Notes: generated by a model from the sequence alone, not told the origin. A DNA stretch of 64,000 nucleotides from Achromobacter xylosoxidans (GCF_002192695.1 NZ_MTLG01000110.1:62001-126000), one strand, 5' to 3'. Positions 18,593 to 28,075 are shown, counted from the first letter of the stretch. Translations and numbers: made by a program.

Positions 18593-18950
18593 TTGTGGGG
18601 TCCTGTCCTTGGCGCATGCTGCCGCCGCGCGGGCTTCATATCAAATCAATTGGTAGTCTATGGTTGCATGTCGGTCGCAAGACAGAATTCCGCGGTCGAC
18701 GCTGGTGACGCTCGTGCTCTCTCTTGGGGAAGGGGGGCGGCTGAGCAACGCCGGCGGACGGCGCTGCCGGGCGGATTGCCCGGTTTCGCGGCGAGCGGCT
18801 GGCACGGCGCGGCAGGTGCCGGTTGGAAGCAATGGCGCGCACGCATTTCTGGACGCGCGTCCATGGCTAAGGGATGGGTTATACCGAAAACGCGCTTTCA
18901 GATGCTCACCAATCTTCACCTGCGGCCGTGGGAGCCCAGGCCGCGGCGGT
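18593..18950. other. 358-bp intergenic region, nothing convincing
   Basis: It lies between the thyA stop and the start of the MHYT-GGDEF-EAL gene, both minus strand, so it should hold the promoter of the latter. An AT-richer patch around 18637-18670 on the minus strand is the best candidate place, but no clean -35/-10 pair was found. Short open frames here lack coding character. Confidence 0.6.
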
Positions 18951-19922
18951 CTATACCGCCATGGCGGCGGTGAGGGGGGCGTGATGGGTGTAGCCCGACA
19001 GCGAGAAGTCGCTCGGCTCCACCTTTTCCAGCCATTCGGGCTCGTAGCGCCCGGTGGCGGCGAAATCCGGAATGCGGTCCGACAGCACCAGCCTGGGCGC
19101 CTCGTAGGGTTCGCGCGTGAGCTGCTCGCGCAGCATCGGCAGGTGGTTTTCGTAGATGTGCGCGTCGCCGATGAAATACGTGAACCAGCGCGGCGTGTAG
19201 CCGGTCAGCCGGCCGACCAGATGCAGCAGGGCCGCGCCTTCGGTGAGGTTGAACGGCGTGCCCAGGCCGACATCGTTGGAGCGGATGTACAGGCAGAGCG
19301 ATATTTCGCGGGTCGTCGCGTTCGGCAGGAATTGATAGAGCAGGTGGCAGGGCGGCAGCGCCATTTCCTCGATCTGCGCCCAGTTCCAGCCATGGAACAG
19401 GATGCGGCGGTCGCCGGGGCGCTCATGGATGGTGTCCAGGCATTGCCGCAACTGGTCCACCGCCTTGTAGAGCAGCACCTTCGGCACGCCGCCTTCCTCA
19501 AGCTCGCCCACCTGGGCGTAGCCGCGCGACAGGGCGTCGGCGATCTGCGCCGAGCGGCTGGCGTCCAGCATCTTGTAGGCCGGCCACTGGCGCCATTGCA
19601 CGCCGTAGACCGGGCCCAGGTCATCGGGTCCTTCGCGGTACGGGTTGGCCAGCCATTGGCTGTTCTCGTTGGCGTTCTGGTCCCAGACCTTGCAGCCAAG
19701 CTCGCGGAATTCCGCCGCGTTGCGCGAGGCGCGCAGGAAACCCACCATTTCGCCGATGGCGGATTTGAACGCGAGCTTCTTCGTGGTCACCGCGGGAAAG
19801 CCCTTCTGAAGGTCGAAGCGCAAAGATGCGCCCGGCATGCTCAGGGTACGTATGCCCGTGCGGTTTTCCTGCCACGCGCCGGTGTCCAGGATGGATTGAA
19901 CGAGGTCCAGGTATTGTTTCAT
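18951..19922 (-). CDS. thyA: Thymidylate synthase
   Basis: 323 residues, the longer ThyA type. The catalytic cysteine is Cys192 in the [12 protein letters not shown] motif. [22 protein letters not shown], the [13 protein letters not shown] and [11 protein letters not shown] segments are all present and bind dUMP and folate. It makes dTMP from dUMP with methylene-tetrahydrofolate, releasing dihydrofolate that FolA recycles. Start ATG at 19922. It is preceded by a hairpin that ends the osmC transcript, so it probably has its own promoter in the 110-nt gap. Confidence 0.97.
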   Translation of the reverse strand: MKQYLDLVQSILDTGAWQENRTGIRTLSMPGASLRFDLQKGFPAVTTKKLAFKSAIGEMVGFLRASRNAAEFRELGCKVWDQNANENSQWLANPYREGPDDLGPVYGVQWRQWPAYKMLDASRSAQIADALSRGYAQVGELEEGGVPKVLLYKAVDQLRQCLDTIHERPGDRRILFHGWNWAQIEEMALPPCHLLYQFLPNATTREISLCLYIRSNDVGLGTPFNLTEGAALLHLVGRLTGYTPRWFTYFIGDAHIYENHLPMLREQLTREPYEAPRLVLSDRIPDFAATGRYEPEWLEKVEPSDFSLSGYTHHAPLTAAMAV

Positions 19923-19962
19923 GGCGGTCCTTGCGCACGCTCGCCCGGCGGGTGACGCAGAC

Positions 19963-19989
19963 AGCCGCCGCGAACGGATCGCGGCGGCT
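19963..19989 (-). terminator. Hairpin terminator downstream of osmC
   Basis: Perfect 11-bp arms AGCCGCCGCGA (19963-19973) and complement (19979-19989) with a 5-nt loop, 44 nt past the osmC stop on the minus strand. A long T-run is lacking on that strand, so efficiency is uncertain. Confidence 0.6.
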
Positions 19990-20032
19990 CTTATAAGTTA
20001 CGGATAGACGGATTACACCACGCGGGCGCGTT

Positions 20033-20476
20033 TCAGGCGGCCGCGGGCGTTTCCTGCGTATCGACGATCTCGACCGAGAAGGTGAGTGCCGCGGTCTTTT
20101 CCAACATGGCAGAGGCCGAGCAGTATTTCTCGTGCGACAACTGCACCGCGCGCTCGACAGCGGCGCGCGGCAGGTTGCGGCCGGTAACGGTGAAGGCGAA
20201 ATGGATGCGGGTGAAGACCTTGGGGTCGGCATCGGCGCGGTCGGCCTGGAGCTTGACGCTGCAGCCGCTGACGGCGTGGCGTCCGCGCTTCAGGATCAGC
20301 ACGACGTCGTAGGCGGTGCAGCCGCCGGTGCCGGCCAGCAGCATTTCCATGGGCCGGGGGGCGAGGTTGTGTCCGCCGCCGTCCACGGCGCCGTCCATGA
20401 CGGCCACGTGTCCGCTGCCGGTGCTGGCGGTAAAGAGCATGCCGTTCGGGCCGCCCCAGTCGATCGTGCATTCCAT
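20033..20476 (-). CDS. OsmC family protein
   Basis: 147 residues, typical OsmC/YhfA-subgroup length. The N-terminal beta part is followed by [26 protein letters not shown] with Cys53, and by [13 protein letters not shown] with Cys119. These are the two conserved cysteines of the peroxiredoxin-like OsmC fold, which reduce organic hydroperoxides in OsmC and Ohr. The YhfA-like branch is less well characterised, so hydroperoxide reduction is an inference from the family. It is divergent from coq7 and precedes thyA with a hairpin between. Confidence 0.88.
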   Translation of the reverse strand: MECTIDWGGPNGMLFTASTGSGHVAVMDGAVDGGGHNLAPRPMEMLLAGTGGCTAYDVVLILKRGRHAVSGCSVKLQADRADADPKVFTRIHFAFTVTGRNLPRAAVERAVQLSHEKYCSASAMLEKTAALTFSVEIVDTQETPAAA

Positions 20477-20601
20477 GTTGTCGTGTCCTTGAGCTTGAGC
20501 GCTGTCAATGGCTGATGATACCTGTTGCGTACAATTCCGGGCATGAGAGCCCCGCCCCGCATCAGGGGTGTGCGCGCCAGCCTTGCCCGAGGAGTTGCCC
20601 C

Positions 20602-21279
20602 ATGTCCACCGCTCTGTCCCGCCCCAGCCCTGTTTCCTTTCTGCGCCGCATCAGCCCCATCGATGCCCTGTTGGCCGAGGCCGATCGCGCGCTGCGGGTG
20701 CTGTCCGGCAGCGCCACGGCCGGCCGCCCCTATCCGGCCACGGCCGAAGAGGCGCCCCAAGCCCTCTCGGCCCAGGAAAAGCGCCACGCGGCTGGGTTGA
20801 TGCGCGTGAATCACGTGGGCGAGGTCTGCGCCCAGGCCCTATACCGGGGGCAGGCATCGGTATGCCGCGAACCCGCACCCCGGGCACTGTTGCTGAATGC
20901 GGCCTCCGAGGAAGTGGATCACCTGGCCTGGTGCAATCAGCGGCTGACCGAACTGGGCAGCCGCCCCAGCCTGCTGAATCCGGTCTGGTATGCGGGCTCG
21001 TTTGCGCTTGGCGTGCTGGCCAGCTACGCCGGCGTGCCGCGCAACCTGGGTTTCATGGCGGAAACCGAGAAGCAGGTCGAAGCGCATCTGGAAGAACATC
21101 TGCGCACCTTGCCGGTGCAGGACGAGCGCTCGCGCCAGATCGTCCAGAAGATGAAAGAGGACGAGGCGCAGCATCGCGCCAGCGCGGAAGCGGCGGGCGG
21201 CGTGCCTTTGCCGGCGCCCGTGAAAGCGGCGATGCGAGCCATGTCCAAGGTCATGACGAGCACGGCCTACTGGGTCTGA
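20602..21279 (+). CDS. coq7: Demethoxyubiquinone hydroxylase, Coq7 family
   Basis: 225 residues from ATG at 20602, with AGGAG 7-8 nt upstream; the open frame upstream to 20515 has no such site. It is a diiron carboxylate four-helix protein: [48 protein letters not shown] and [12 protein letters not shown] supply the Glu and ExxH iron ligands. Coq7 hydroxylates 2-polyprenyl-3-methyl-6-methoxy-1,4-benzoquinone in the penultimate steps of ubiquinone synthesis. Many betaproteobacteria use Coq7 in place of UbiF. It acts at the inner membrane. Confidence 0.95.
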   Translation: MSTALSRPSPVSFLRRISPIDALLAEADRALRVLSGSATAGRPYPATAEEAPQALSAQEKRHAAGLMRVNHVGEVCAQALYRGQASVCREPAPRALLLNAASEEVDHLAWCNQRLTELGSRPSLLNPVWYAGSFALGVLASYAGVPRNLGFMAETEKQVEAHLEEHLRTLPVQDERSRQIVQKMKEDEAQHRASAEAAGGVPLPAPVKAAMRAMSKVMTSTAYWV

Positions 21280-21337
21280 AACGCCTGGCAAGCGAAATGT
21301 TGCAATGCGCAAAAATAGCTGCAGATTGGTGCTGAGC

Positions 21338-21354
21338 GCACCCTTTTGGTGCGA
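21338..21354 (+). terminator. Weak hairpin after coq7
   Basis: CGCACC (21338-21343) and GGTGCG (21349-21354) with a CTTTT loop, 58 nt past the stop. No T-run follows. The bases downstream (21360-21533) hold several GGGTAA/TTACCC words and A-tracts but no gene. Confidence 0.4.
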
Positions 21355-21523
21355 AATCCAGAGCGGGATTACCCGGTAAGGGCTAGGGTAAGCCCCGGTC
21401 GGGTTTACCCATTCGGCAAAAACCCGGTTTTTGAAACAGTCGTTGATTGACGCGGGTCTCCAGGGTGGGAGGCGGCGGTTTGCGGCAAAAACGCAACGCA
21501 AAAAATCTCTTGTGCGGCAGGCT

Positions 21524-21562
21524 AAAAAAATTCTTGCATCGCACAAAAAACCTCGGTACTAT
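21524..21562 (+). promoter_or_regulatory. Strong sigma70-type promoter with A-tract upstream
   Basis: TTGCAT (21534-21539), a 17-nt spacer, and TACTAT (21557-21562). A seven-A tract (21524-21530) directly upstream resembles an UP element. The predicted start is about 21569. It is the best promoter match noticed in the window and points at the small-RNA candidate. Confidence 0.75.
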
Positions 21563-21568
21563 TCAGTC

Positions 21569-21715
21569 ATCGGATGTTGAAACGCAGTCGGCGCGGTGCA
21601 AAACCCCGAAAGCGTAGCGAGCGGAAGGCCAGCTCCCAACATGCCACGGTTGTCTCCTCCACCCTCCTCCTTTGGTGGATTTAGCCCGAGATCTCACGAT
21701 CTCGGGCTTTTTTTT
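21569..21715 (+). ncRNA. Candidate small RNA (about 147 nt) with anti-Shine-Dalgarno loop
   Basis: It is bounded by the promoter at 21534-21562 and a strong intrinsic terminator ending at 21715. A hairpin TCCACC (21658-21663) / GGTGGA (21674-21679) presents the 10-nt loop CTCCTCCTTT. The CCTCCTTT part is identical to the anti-Shine-Dalgarno 3' tail of 16S rRNA, so the loop could pair with ribosome-binding sites. A 36-codon open frame (21574-21684, basic N-half, ending LLLWWI) overlaps the RNA, but its ATG would have only about 5 nt of leader, so a peptide is less likely than a structured RNA. From memory, Rfam describes toxic betaproteobacterial small RNAs, and this could belong there. The downstream gene starts over 300 nt away. 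Confidence 0.7.
21683..21715 (+). terminator. Intrinsic terminator of the small RNA
   Basis: Perfect 11-bp stem AGCCCGAGATC (21683-21693) with its complement (21698-21708), a 4-nt TCAC loop, and eight Ts (21708-21715). Confidence 0.93.
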
Positions 21716-21968
21716 CGATATTTTAAATGTGTCCCCATTTAAGCCCGGTGGGGCGCAATCGGCGGCCTTTCGCGGCCCTTGCGCCATAGGGCGTTCTTCG
21801 CGTTTTCCCTTGGATATTTCGCGTGCGCACGGGCGGAAAGTTCTACAATCGTTTCATGAAACCCCTATTTCCGCGCCCGCGCGGTTTTGCCGTGCCGGCC
21901 TCGCCAGATGGCCGTCCCAGCCATGGAATGGCGGTATCGCGCAAGGCGTTACGTTCTGTGCCGGTGAA

Positions 21969-21996
21969 TTGCACTTCCTTATCCCTCCCATATATG
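21969..21996 (+). promoter_or_regulatory. Candidate promoter for the polysaccharide cluster
   Basis: TTGCAC (21969-21974), a 16-nt spacer and TATATG (21991-21996), about 63 nt before the first gene of the cluster. A second -10-like TACAAT lies at 21843-21848. Neither has been compared with known promoters. Confidence 0.45.
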
Positions 21997-22058
21997 GGCG
22001 TTACACCTGCCTCCGATAATGGCGGGCCTGTCTCGATAGACCAACCAGAGGTGACTCG

Positions 22059-23165
22059 GTGACCTGGCTGTACATTTGCGTGGTCGCATTCATGGTGGGG
22101 GGACTCATCGTGGCGTCGGAGCGTTGGCATGGCGCCTTCACCGGCGACAGCGACCTCAACAAGCCCCAAGCCAACCATTCCCGCGCCACGCCTCGCGTCG
22201 GCGGGCTGGCCGTGCTGGCGGGCACGCTGGCGGGACTCTTGGTCCTCGGACCCAGCAACATGACGCTGACCTGGCTGTGGCCCGCGCTGTTTGTCGCGGC
22301 GCTGCCCGTATTCGTGGCCGGCCTGCTCGAAGACATCACCAAGGACATCGGCGCCAGCAAGCGCCTGCTGGCAGCGTTTCTGTCGGCGGCGATCGCCTGG
22401 TGGCTGCTGGGCGGCGTCAGCCGCGTCGGCATGGCGCCTGTGGATTACGTGCTGTCTTTCTGGCCCGTGTCGCTGCTGTTCACCATGTTCGCGGTGGGTG
22501 GCTGTACGCATGCGCTGAATATCGTTGATGGCATGAACGGCCTGGCCGGCATGGTGGCCACGTTGATGGCGGTATCGATCAGCCTGGTGGCGCTGCAAGT
22601 GGGCGACGTGCCGATTTTCCTGGTGGCGGCAGCCCTGGCCTCGGCCACGCTGGGTTTCCTGGTCTGGAACTTTCCGTTCGGGCGCGTGTTCCTGGGCGAT
22701 GGCGGCGCGTACTTCCTCGGCTTCATGCTGGCCGAGCTGGCCGTGCTGCTGGTGGTGCGCAATCCGTCGGTATCGCCGTTCTACGCCCTGGCGGTGCTGT
22801 TCTACCCCGTCTTCGAAACCGGGTTTTCGATCTGGCGCCGGCGCTTCAAGCGCGGCGTGCCGGTGGATCAGCCGGATGCCCTGCACTTGCACCAGCTGGT
22901 GTTCCGTCGCTTGGTCCGGGTTACGTTCAGCCGGGGCCGGCGGCATGCGGTGCCGGCGCTGTGCAACGCGCTGGCCTCGCCTTACATGTGGGTGCTGGCC
23001 CTGATCGGCCTGGTGCCCGCCACTATCTGGTGGGACAACGCCTGGGCGTTGTGCGCCAGCCTGGCGGTGTTCGCCGCCGTCTATATCTGGCTGTATTCGC
23101 GGCTCGTGTCCTGGCGCCGGCCGGGTTGGCTGCTGCTGCCTTCCGTTTTGCGGACTTCCGATTAG
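22059..23165 (+). CDS. WecA/MraY-family undecaprenyl-phosphate sugar-1-phosphate transferase
   Basis: 368 residues, GTG start at 22059 with AGAGGTGA 4-5 nt upstream. It is a multi-spanning inner-membrane protein of glycosyltransferase family 4 (WecA/MraY). HSRATPRVGGLAVLAG on the first cytoplasmic loop, HALNIVDGMNGLAG with the Asp/Asn catalytic cluster, and FPFGRVFLGDGGAYFLGF are the family signatures. A C-terminal histidine-containing stretch (DALHLHQLVFRR) is the HxH-type sugar-recognition loop. It starts a lipid-linked glycan by moving GlcNAc-1-P or a related sugar phosphate onto undecaprenyl phosphate. First gene of a same-strand cluster of sugar-nucleotide, flippase and glycosyltransferase genes. 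A weak hairpin (23175-23195) follows it. Confidence 0.9.
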   Translation: MTWLYICVVAFMVGGLIVASERWHGAFTGDSDLNKPQANHSRATPRVGGLAVLAGTLAGLLVLGPSNMTLTWLWPALFVAALPVFVAGLLEDITKDIGASKRLLAAFLSAAIAWWLLGGVSRVGMAPVDYVLSFWPVSLLFTMFAVGGCTHALNIVDGMNGLAGMVATLMAVSISLVALQVGDVPIFLVAAALASATLGFLVWNFPFGRVFLGDGGAYFLGFMLAELAVLLVVRNPSVSPFYALAVLFYPVFETGFSIWRRRFKRGVPVDQPDALHLHQLVFRRLVRVTFSRGRRHAVPALCNALASPYMWVLALIGLVPATIWWDNAWALCASLAVFAAVYIWLYSRLVSWRRPGWLLLPSVLRTSD

Positions 23166-23268
23166 TTTAGGGCGCCCCGGCGATTGCCGCCGGGGGCTCG
23201 GTAATCTTCTTTTAATTACCCGACCATATTTTGAAATGCCGTAATCGTTCTACGGTGAAGGGAGAGTT

Positions 23269-24546
23269 ATGTTGCGAATTCAGGATGTGAAACTCGCTGT
23301 TGTCGGCCTGGGCTATGTCGGCCTGCCCCTGGCGGTGGAGTTCGGCAAGAAGCGTTCGGTCATCGGCTTTGATATCAATACGCGCCGCATCGACGCGCTC
23401 AAGGCCGGCCACGACCACACGCTGGAAGTCAGCGACGAAGAGCTGAAGGAAGCAACCCAGCTGAGCTACACGGCCGATCGCGCCGTGCTGGGCCAGGCCA
23501 ACGTGTTCATCGTGACGGTGCCGACCCCCATCGACGAGTACAAGCAGCCGGACCTGACTCCGCTGGTCAAGGCCAGCGAAACCATCGGCGCCGTGCTCAA
23601 GCGTGGCGACATCGTCATCTACGAATCCACCGTTTATCCTGGCGCCACGGAAGAAGACTGCGTGCCGGTGCTGGAGCGCGTGTCGGGCCTGAAGTTCAAC
23701 GTGGACTTCTACGCCGGCTACAGCCCCGAGCGCATCAACCCGGGCGACAAGGATCACCGCGTCAGCACGATCAAGAAGGTCACGTCCGGCTCCACGCCTG
23801 AAGTGGCCGAGCTGGTTGACCAGCTGTACAAGCAGATCATCACCGCAGGCACGCACAAGGCGTCCAGCATCCGCGTGGCCGAAGCCGCCAAGGTGATCGA
23901 GAACACGCAGCGCGACGTGAACATCGCGCTGATCAATGAACTGGCCCTGATCTTCAACAAGATGGGCATCGACACCGAAGCCGTGTTGCAGGCAGCCGGC
24001 ACCAAGTGGAACTTCCTGCCGTTCCGTCCGGGCCTGGTGGGCGGCCACTGCATCGGCGTGGATCCGTACTACCTGACCCACAAGGCGCAATCCATCGGCT
24101 ACCACCCCGAGATCATCCTGGCGGGCCGCCGCCTGAACGACTCGATGGGCAGCTACGTGGTGTCGCAGCTGGTCAAGGCCATGACCAAGCGCCGCATCCA
24201 CGTGCAGGGCGCCCGCGTGCTGGTCATGGGCCTGGCGTTCAAGGAAAACTGCCCCGACCTGCGCAACACGCGCATCGTGGACATCGTGAAGGAGCTGGGC
24301 GACTACAACGTCGACGTCGATGTGTACGACCCGTGGGTCGATCCCGAGGAGGCCATGCACGAATATGGCCTGACCCCGGTGGCCAAGCCCGAGGAAGGCA
24401 AGTACGACGCCGTGATCCTGGGCGTGGCGCACCATCAATTCAAGGCGATGGGCGCGGAAGGCATCCGCAAGCTCGGCAAGCCGCAGCACATCCTGTACGA
24501 CCTGAAGTACGTGCTCTCGCCTTCCGAATCCGACCTGCGACTGTAA
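23269..24546 (+). CDS. tviB: UDP-N-acetylhexosamine 6-dehydrogenase (TviB/WbpO family)
   Basis: 425 residues, ATG at 23269 with a GGGAGAG ribosome site. NAD-binding VVGLGYVG is at 11-18. [12 protein letters not shown] and [13 protein letters not shown] are typical of the TviB/WbpO branch, and the catalytic Cys261 lies in [14 protein letters not shown]-terminal UDP-binding domain ([19 protein letters not shown]) follows. It oxidises C6 of UDP-GlcNAc or UDP-GalNAc to the uronic acid in two NAD-dependent steps. With the epimerase gene 9 nt downstream the product should be UDP-GalNAcA, a sugar of Vi antigen, of several O-antigens and of Bordetella-type LPS cores. Confidence 0.95.
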   Translation: MLRIQDVKLAVVGLGYVGLPLAVEFGKKRSVIGFDINTRRIDALKAGHDHTLEVSDEELKEATQLSYTADRAVLGQANVFIVTVPTPIDEYKQPDLTPLVKASETIGAVLKRGDIVIYESTVYPGATEEDCVPVLERVSGLKFNVDFYAGYSPERINPGDKDHRVSTIKKVTSGSTPEVAELVDQLYKQIITAGTHKASSIRVAEAAKVIENTQRDVNIALINELALIFNKMGIDTEAVLQAAGTKWNFLPFRPGLVGGHCIGVDPYYLTHKAQSIGYHPEIILAGRRLNDSMGSYVVSQLVKAMTKRRIHVQGARVLVMGLAFKENCPDLRNTRIVDIVKELGDYNVDVDVYDPWVDPEEAMHEYGLTPVAKPEEGKYDAVILGVAHHQFKAMGAEGIRKLGKPQHILYDLKYVLSPSESDLRL

Positions 24547-24555
24547 GGATTGCCC

Positions 24556-25581
24556 ATGACCACACGCTTTGAGACCACCAAGAAGGAACTGTCGGCCGCG
24601 CCGCGCAAATGGCTGGTGACCGGCTGCGCCGGCTTCATCGGTTCAAACTTGCTGGAAACCCTGCTGAAGCTGGGCCAGACCGTGACCGGCCTGGACAACT
24701 TCGCGACGGGTTTTCAGCACAACCTGGACGAAGTGCGCAATTCCGTCACGCCCGAGCAGTGGGCCCGATTCACCTTCATCGAAGGCGATATCCGCGACCT
24801 GGAAGCCTGCCGCCGCGCGATGCAAGGCGTGGAGCTGGTGCTGCACCAGGCCGCGCTGGGCTCCGTGCCGCGCTCGCTGAAGGATCCGATCACCTCCAAC
24901 GAGGTGAACATCGGCGGCTTCCTGAATATGCTGGTGGCGGCGCGCGACGCGGAGGTCAAATCCTTCGTCTACGCAGCCTCCAGTTCGACCTACGGCGACC
25001 ATCCGGCGTTGCCCAAGGTCGAGGAGAACATCGGCAAGCCCCTGTCGCCCTACGCGGTCACCAAGTACGTCAACGAGCTTTATGCCGACGTGTTTGCGCG
25101 CTGCTATGGCTTCGAAACGGTGGGTCTGCGCTACTTCAACGTATTCGGCAAGCGTCAGAACCCCAATGGCGCTTACGCGGCCGTGATCCCCAAGTGGACG
25201 GCCGCGATGATCCAGAACGAGGACGTCACCATCAACGGCGACGGCGAGACCAGCCGCGATTTCTGCTTCGTGGAAAATGCCGTGCAGGCCAACATCCTCG
25301 CGGCCGTGGCCGCGCCGGAAGGCCGCAACCAGGTCTACAACGTTGCAGTCAGCGGCCGCAGCACCCTGAATCAGCTCTTCGGTTTCCTGGTGAAGACGCT
25401 GGGCACTCAGGGCGTGGACTATGGCAAGCAGCCGGTGTACGCCGATTTCCGCGCGGGCGACGTGCGCCACTCGCAGGCGGATGTCAGCAAGGCTGGCCGG
25501 CTGCTGGGCTACGAGCCGACGCACACCGTGCTGCAAGGCCTGGAAGTGGCCATGCCTTGGTACACGCAATTCCTGCGTTGA
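24556..25581 (+). CDS. tviC: UDP-GlcNAc / UDP-GlcNAcA C4-epimerase (TviC/WbpP family SDR)
   Basis: 341 residues from ATG at 24556, with AAGGA six bases upstream; a TTG two codons earlier is less likely. Extended short-chain dehydrogenase with [10 protein letters not shown] for NAD, the Ser-Tyr-Lys catalytic set in [10 protein letters not shown] and SPYAVTKY (about 163-170), and the WbpP/TviC-type [20 protein letters not shown]. It epimerises C4 between gluco and galacto forms, before or after TviB oxidation, to supply UDP-GalNAcA. Encoded 9 nt after tviB, and its stop is one base before the next start. Confidence 0.93.
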   Translation: MTTRFETTKKELSAAPRKWLVTGCAGFIGSNLLETLLKLGQTVTGLDNFATGFQHNLDEVRNSVTPEQWARFTFIEGDIRDLEACRRAMQGVELVLHQAALGSVPRSLKDPITSNEVNIGGFLNMLVAARDAEVKSFVYAASSSTYGDHPALPKVEENIGKPLSPYAVTKYVNELYADVFARCYGFETVGLRYFNVFGKRQNPNGAYAAVIPKWTAAMIQNEDVTINGDGETSRDFCFVENAVQANILAAVAAPEGRNQVYNVAVSGRSTLNQLFGFLVKTLGTQGVDYGKQPVYADFRAGDVRHSQADVSKAGRLLGYEPTHTVLQGLEVAMPWYTQFLR

Positions 25582-25582
25582 T

Positions 25583-26932
25583 TTGAAAGCACTCGTCAGA
25601 AAACTCGGCAGCATCCACCCGGACCACCAGCGCATCTTCAAGGGCGCCTTCCGGGTGGCGGTGTTCCTGCTGCTGGGCAAGGCCGCCGGCGCCATCAAGG
25701 AGATGGCGGTGGCGTACCGCTACGGCGTCAGCGACGCCGTGGACGCCTACCAGTTCACGATGACCATGGCCACCTGGCTGCCGGTGACTATCGTGGGCGT
25801 GCTGTCGGTGGTCCTGATCCCGGTGCTGGTGCGGCTGCGCCGCGCCGATGCCGCCGAAAGGAATCTGTTCATCGGCGAGCTGCAGGGCTGGGTGGCCGCG
25901 GCGGGCATTGCGCTGGCGCTGCTGACCTGGTTCGCCTGGCCGCATGTGCTGGGCCTGCTGGGGCAGGGCTTGTCGGCCCGCGTGGGCGACATGACCGGCC
26001 AACTGCTTATCGCTTTTGCGCCGGTGTCGACGCTGCTGCTCATCGCCGGCATCAGCGCCGCGCGGCTGCGGGCGCAGGAACGGCACGTCAATACCTTGCT
26101 GGACAGCGTGCCCGCCGTGGCGACGCTGGCCTGGGTGATGCTGGCGGCCAGCGCCGACGGCGTGGGACCGCTGCTGTGGGGCACGCTGGTGGGCTACGCG
26201 ATCCAGACCGTCTGGCTTGCCTGGTTGGCAGCGCGCGCCGATGGCGGCTTCTGGGGCGCGCCACGGTTGACCTTGCAATCGCCGCATTGGCCCGAGCTGC
26301 TGAGCGCGGCGGGGGTCATGCTGATCGGCCAGGTCGCCATGAGCTTCGTCGGCCCGCTGGACCAGTACGCCGCCGCCAACCTCGGCGCGAATGCCAACGC
26401 CACGCTGGGCTACGCCAGCCGGCTGCTGTCGCTGGTGCTGGGGATAGGCGCCGTGTCGGTGGGGCGCGCGGCCTTGCCGGTGCTGGCCGATGTGCAAGCG
26501 CGCGGCGATACCGCGCGCGCACGCGCCATGGCCCTTAAATGGTCGGTGCTGATGGTGGCCGCGGGCGCTGTCGCCGTCGCCATCGGTTGGATGCTGGCGC
26601 CGTGGGGCGTGTCGGTGCTTTTTCAGCGCGGCGCCTTCACCGCCGAGAATACCCAGGCCGTGGCGCACGTGTTTCGCTGGGGGCTGCTGCAATTGCCGTT
26701 CTACTTCGGCGTGCTGATTTTGGTGCAATTGCTGGCCAGCCAGAACCGCTACCGCGTGATGGCCGCCATCGCCGTCGCCAATTTCGCGCTGAAGGCGGTG
26801 CTGAATACCGCGCTGGCGCCCAGGATGGGCGCGGCCGGCATCATGCTGGCCACCAGCCTCATGTATCTGCTGTCCTATGCTTGCTACCTGGTGGTGGCGC
26901 TGCGTAAGGTCGAACCCAAAGAGGCCAATTGA
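25583..26932 (+). CDS. MurJ/MviN-family lipid-linked glycan flippase
   Basis: 449 residues if translation begins at TTG 25583, one base after the tviC stop; no ATG or GTG in frame gives a sensible N-terminus, so TTG with translational coupling is inferred. An open frame continuing back to 25421 only repeats tviC in another frame. It has about 12-14 hydrophobic helices with the MOP-superfamily look (KAAGAIKEMAVAYRYGVSDAVDAY, RGAFTAENTQAVAHVFRWG near the end). MurJ flips lipid II, but its place inside a polysaccharide cluster, and its shorter length than typical MurJ, argue for export of the lipid-linked glycan made here (a Wzx substitute). Confidence 0.85.
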   Translation: MKALVRKLGSIHPDHQRIFKGAFRVAVFLLLGKAAGAIKEMAVAYRYGVSDAVDAYQFTMTMATWLPVTIVGVLSVVLIPVLVRLRRADAAERNLFIGELQGWVAAAGIALALLTWFAWPHVLGLLGQGLSARVGDMTGQLLIAFAPVSTLLLIAGISAARLRAQERHVNTLLDSVPAVATLAWVMLAASADGVGPLLWGTLVGYAIQTVWLAWLAARADGGFWGAPRLTLQSPHWPELLSAAGVMLIGQVAMSFVGPLDQYAAANLGANANATLGYASRLLSLVLGIGAVSVGRAALPVLADVQARGDTARARAMALKWSVLMVAAGAVAVAIGWMLAPWGVSVLFQRGAFTAENTQAVAHVFRWGLLQLPFYFGVLILVQLLASQNRYRVMAAIAVANFALKAVLNTALAPRMGAAGIMLATSLMYLLSYACYLVVALRKVEPKEAN

Positions 26933-28075
26933 ATGCCCGTGACCGATACCGGCCCGGCGCCGCGCATATTGCTGTTCATCCATTCGCTGCATGGCGGCGG
27001 CGCGGAGCGCGTGGCCGCCGACCTGAGCGCGCATTGGGCCGACATGGGCCGCGAGGTCATGGTGGTGACGCAGGCGGGCGCCGAAGGCGACGTCTACGCG
27101 CTGCATCCCAGGGTGCGCCGCGAGGTGCTGGGCACAGCGGGCGAGGGCGGGGGGCTGCGCGGCATCTGGAGCAACGTGCAGCGCGTGCGCGCGCTGCGCC
27201 GGGTGGTCAAATCGTTTCGTCCCGACATTGTGCTCGGCATGATGACGACGGCCTCGGTACTGTCGGTCCTGGCCTGCGCGGGCCTGTCCTGCAAGGTGAT
27301 TGCGACCGAACATGCGCATCCGCCGTCGCAGACCTTATCGGGCTTCTGGCAACGCCTGCGGCGCGTGACGTATCCGCGCGCGGCAAGCGTGGTCGCGCTG
27401 ACTCGCGGCACCGCAGACTGGCTGGCGCAGCATGTCCCGGGTTGCCGGCTGGCCGTCATCCCCAATGCGGTCCGCTTCCCCCTGCCGCGCACCGAACCTG
27501 TCTTGACCCCCATGGCGGGCGATGACCGCAAGCGTCTGCTGGCAGTGGGCCGGTTGCATGCCGACAAGGGTTTCGACCTGCTGATCCAGGCCTACGCGCC
27601 CTTGGCGGCTTCGCATCCCGACTGGGATCTGGTTATCCTGGGCGAGGGCGACGAGAGGCGCTCCCTGGAGGCGCAAGTGCGCGAGGCCGGTCTGGAGTCG
27701 CGCATTTCCATGCCCGGGCGCGCGGGCAACGTCGGCGACTGGTACGAAAACGCCGATCTGTACGTGCTGACTTCGCGCTTCGAAGGGCTGTCCAACACCT
27801 TGCAGGAATCCATGGCAAGCGGGCTTGCCGCCGTATCGTTCGATTGCGACACGGGACCGCGCGAGATTGTGCGCGAAGGCGTGGACGGAGTGCTGGTGCG
27901 CCCCAACGGCGACGTGCCCGCGCTGAGCAAGGCGCTGGACGCCGTCATGAGCAATGACGCGTATCGCCAGCGCATGGCGCAGGCGGCGACCGACGTGCGC
28001 GACCGTTTCTCGGCCGCGCGCGTGCTGCAGAAATGGCAAGAACTTTTTGACGGCGTGCGCGTTACGGGCCGTTGA
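26933..28075 (+). CDS. Glycosyltransferase family 4 protein A
   Basis: 380 residues. GT-B fold: N-terminal LFIHSLHGGGAERVAADL, central LLAVGRLHADKGFDLLIQAY, and the GT4 donor-site motif SRFEGLSNTLQESMASGL ending in DCDTGPREIV. ATG at 26933 directly follows the flippase TGA. GT4 enzymes are retaining and transfer sugars from nucleotide donors at the cytoplasmic face of the membrane. It resembles the GT4 protein encoded at 30056 in opening motif (GGAERVA), sugar-binding loop and length, so the two look like paralogues placed around the amidotransferase gene. Confidence 0.9.
   Translation: MPVTDTGPAPRILLFIHSLHGGGAERVAADLSAHWADMGREVMVVTQAGAEGDVYALHPRVRREVLGTAGEGGGLRGIWSNVQRVRALRRVVKSFRPDIVLGMMTTASVLSVLACAGLSCKVIATEHAHPPSQTLSGFWQRLRRVTYPRAASVVALTRGTADWLAQHVPGCRLAVIPNAVRFPLPRTEPVLTPMAGDDRKRLLAVGRLHADKGFDLLIQAYAPLAASHPDWDLVILGEGDERRSLEAQVREAGLESRISMPGRAGNVGDWYENADLYVLTSRFEGLSNTLQESMASGLAAVSFDCDTGPREIVREGVDGVLVRPNGDVPALSKALDAVMSNDAYRQRMAQAATDVRDRFSAARVLQKWQELFDGVRVTGR

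Noticed and set aside
21574-21684. trp-type attenuator leader peptide (two Trp codons near the end)
   Set aside because: No tryptophan gene follows; the terminator is strong, no anti-terminator pairing was evident, and the next gene is over 300 nt away and unrelated.
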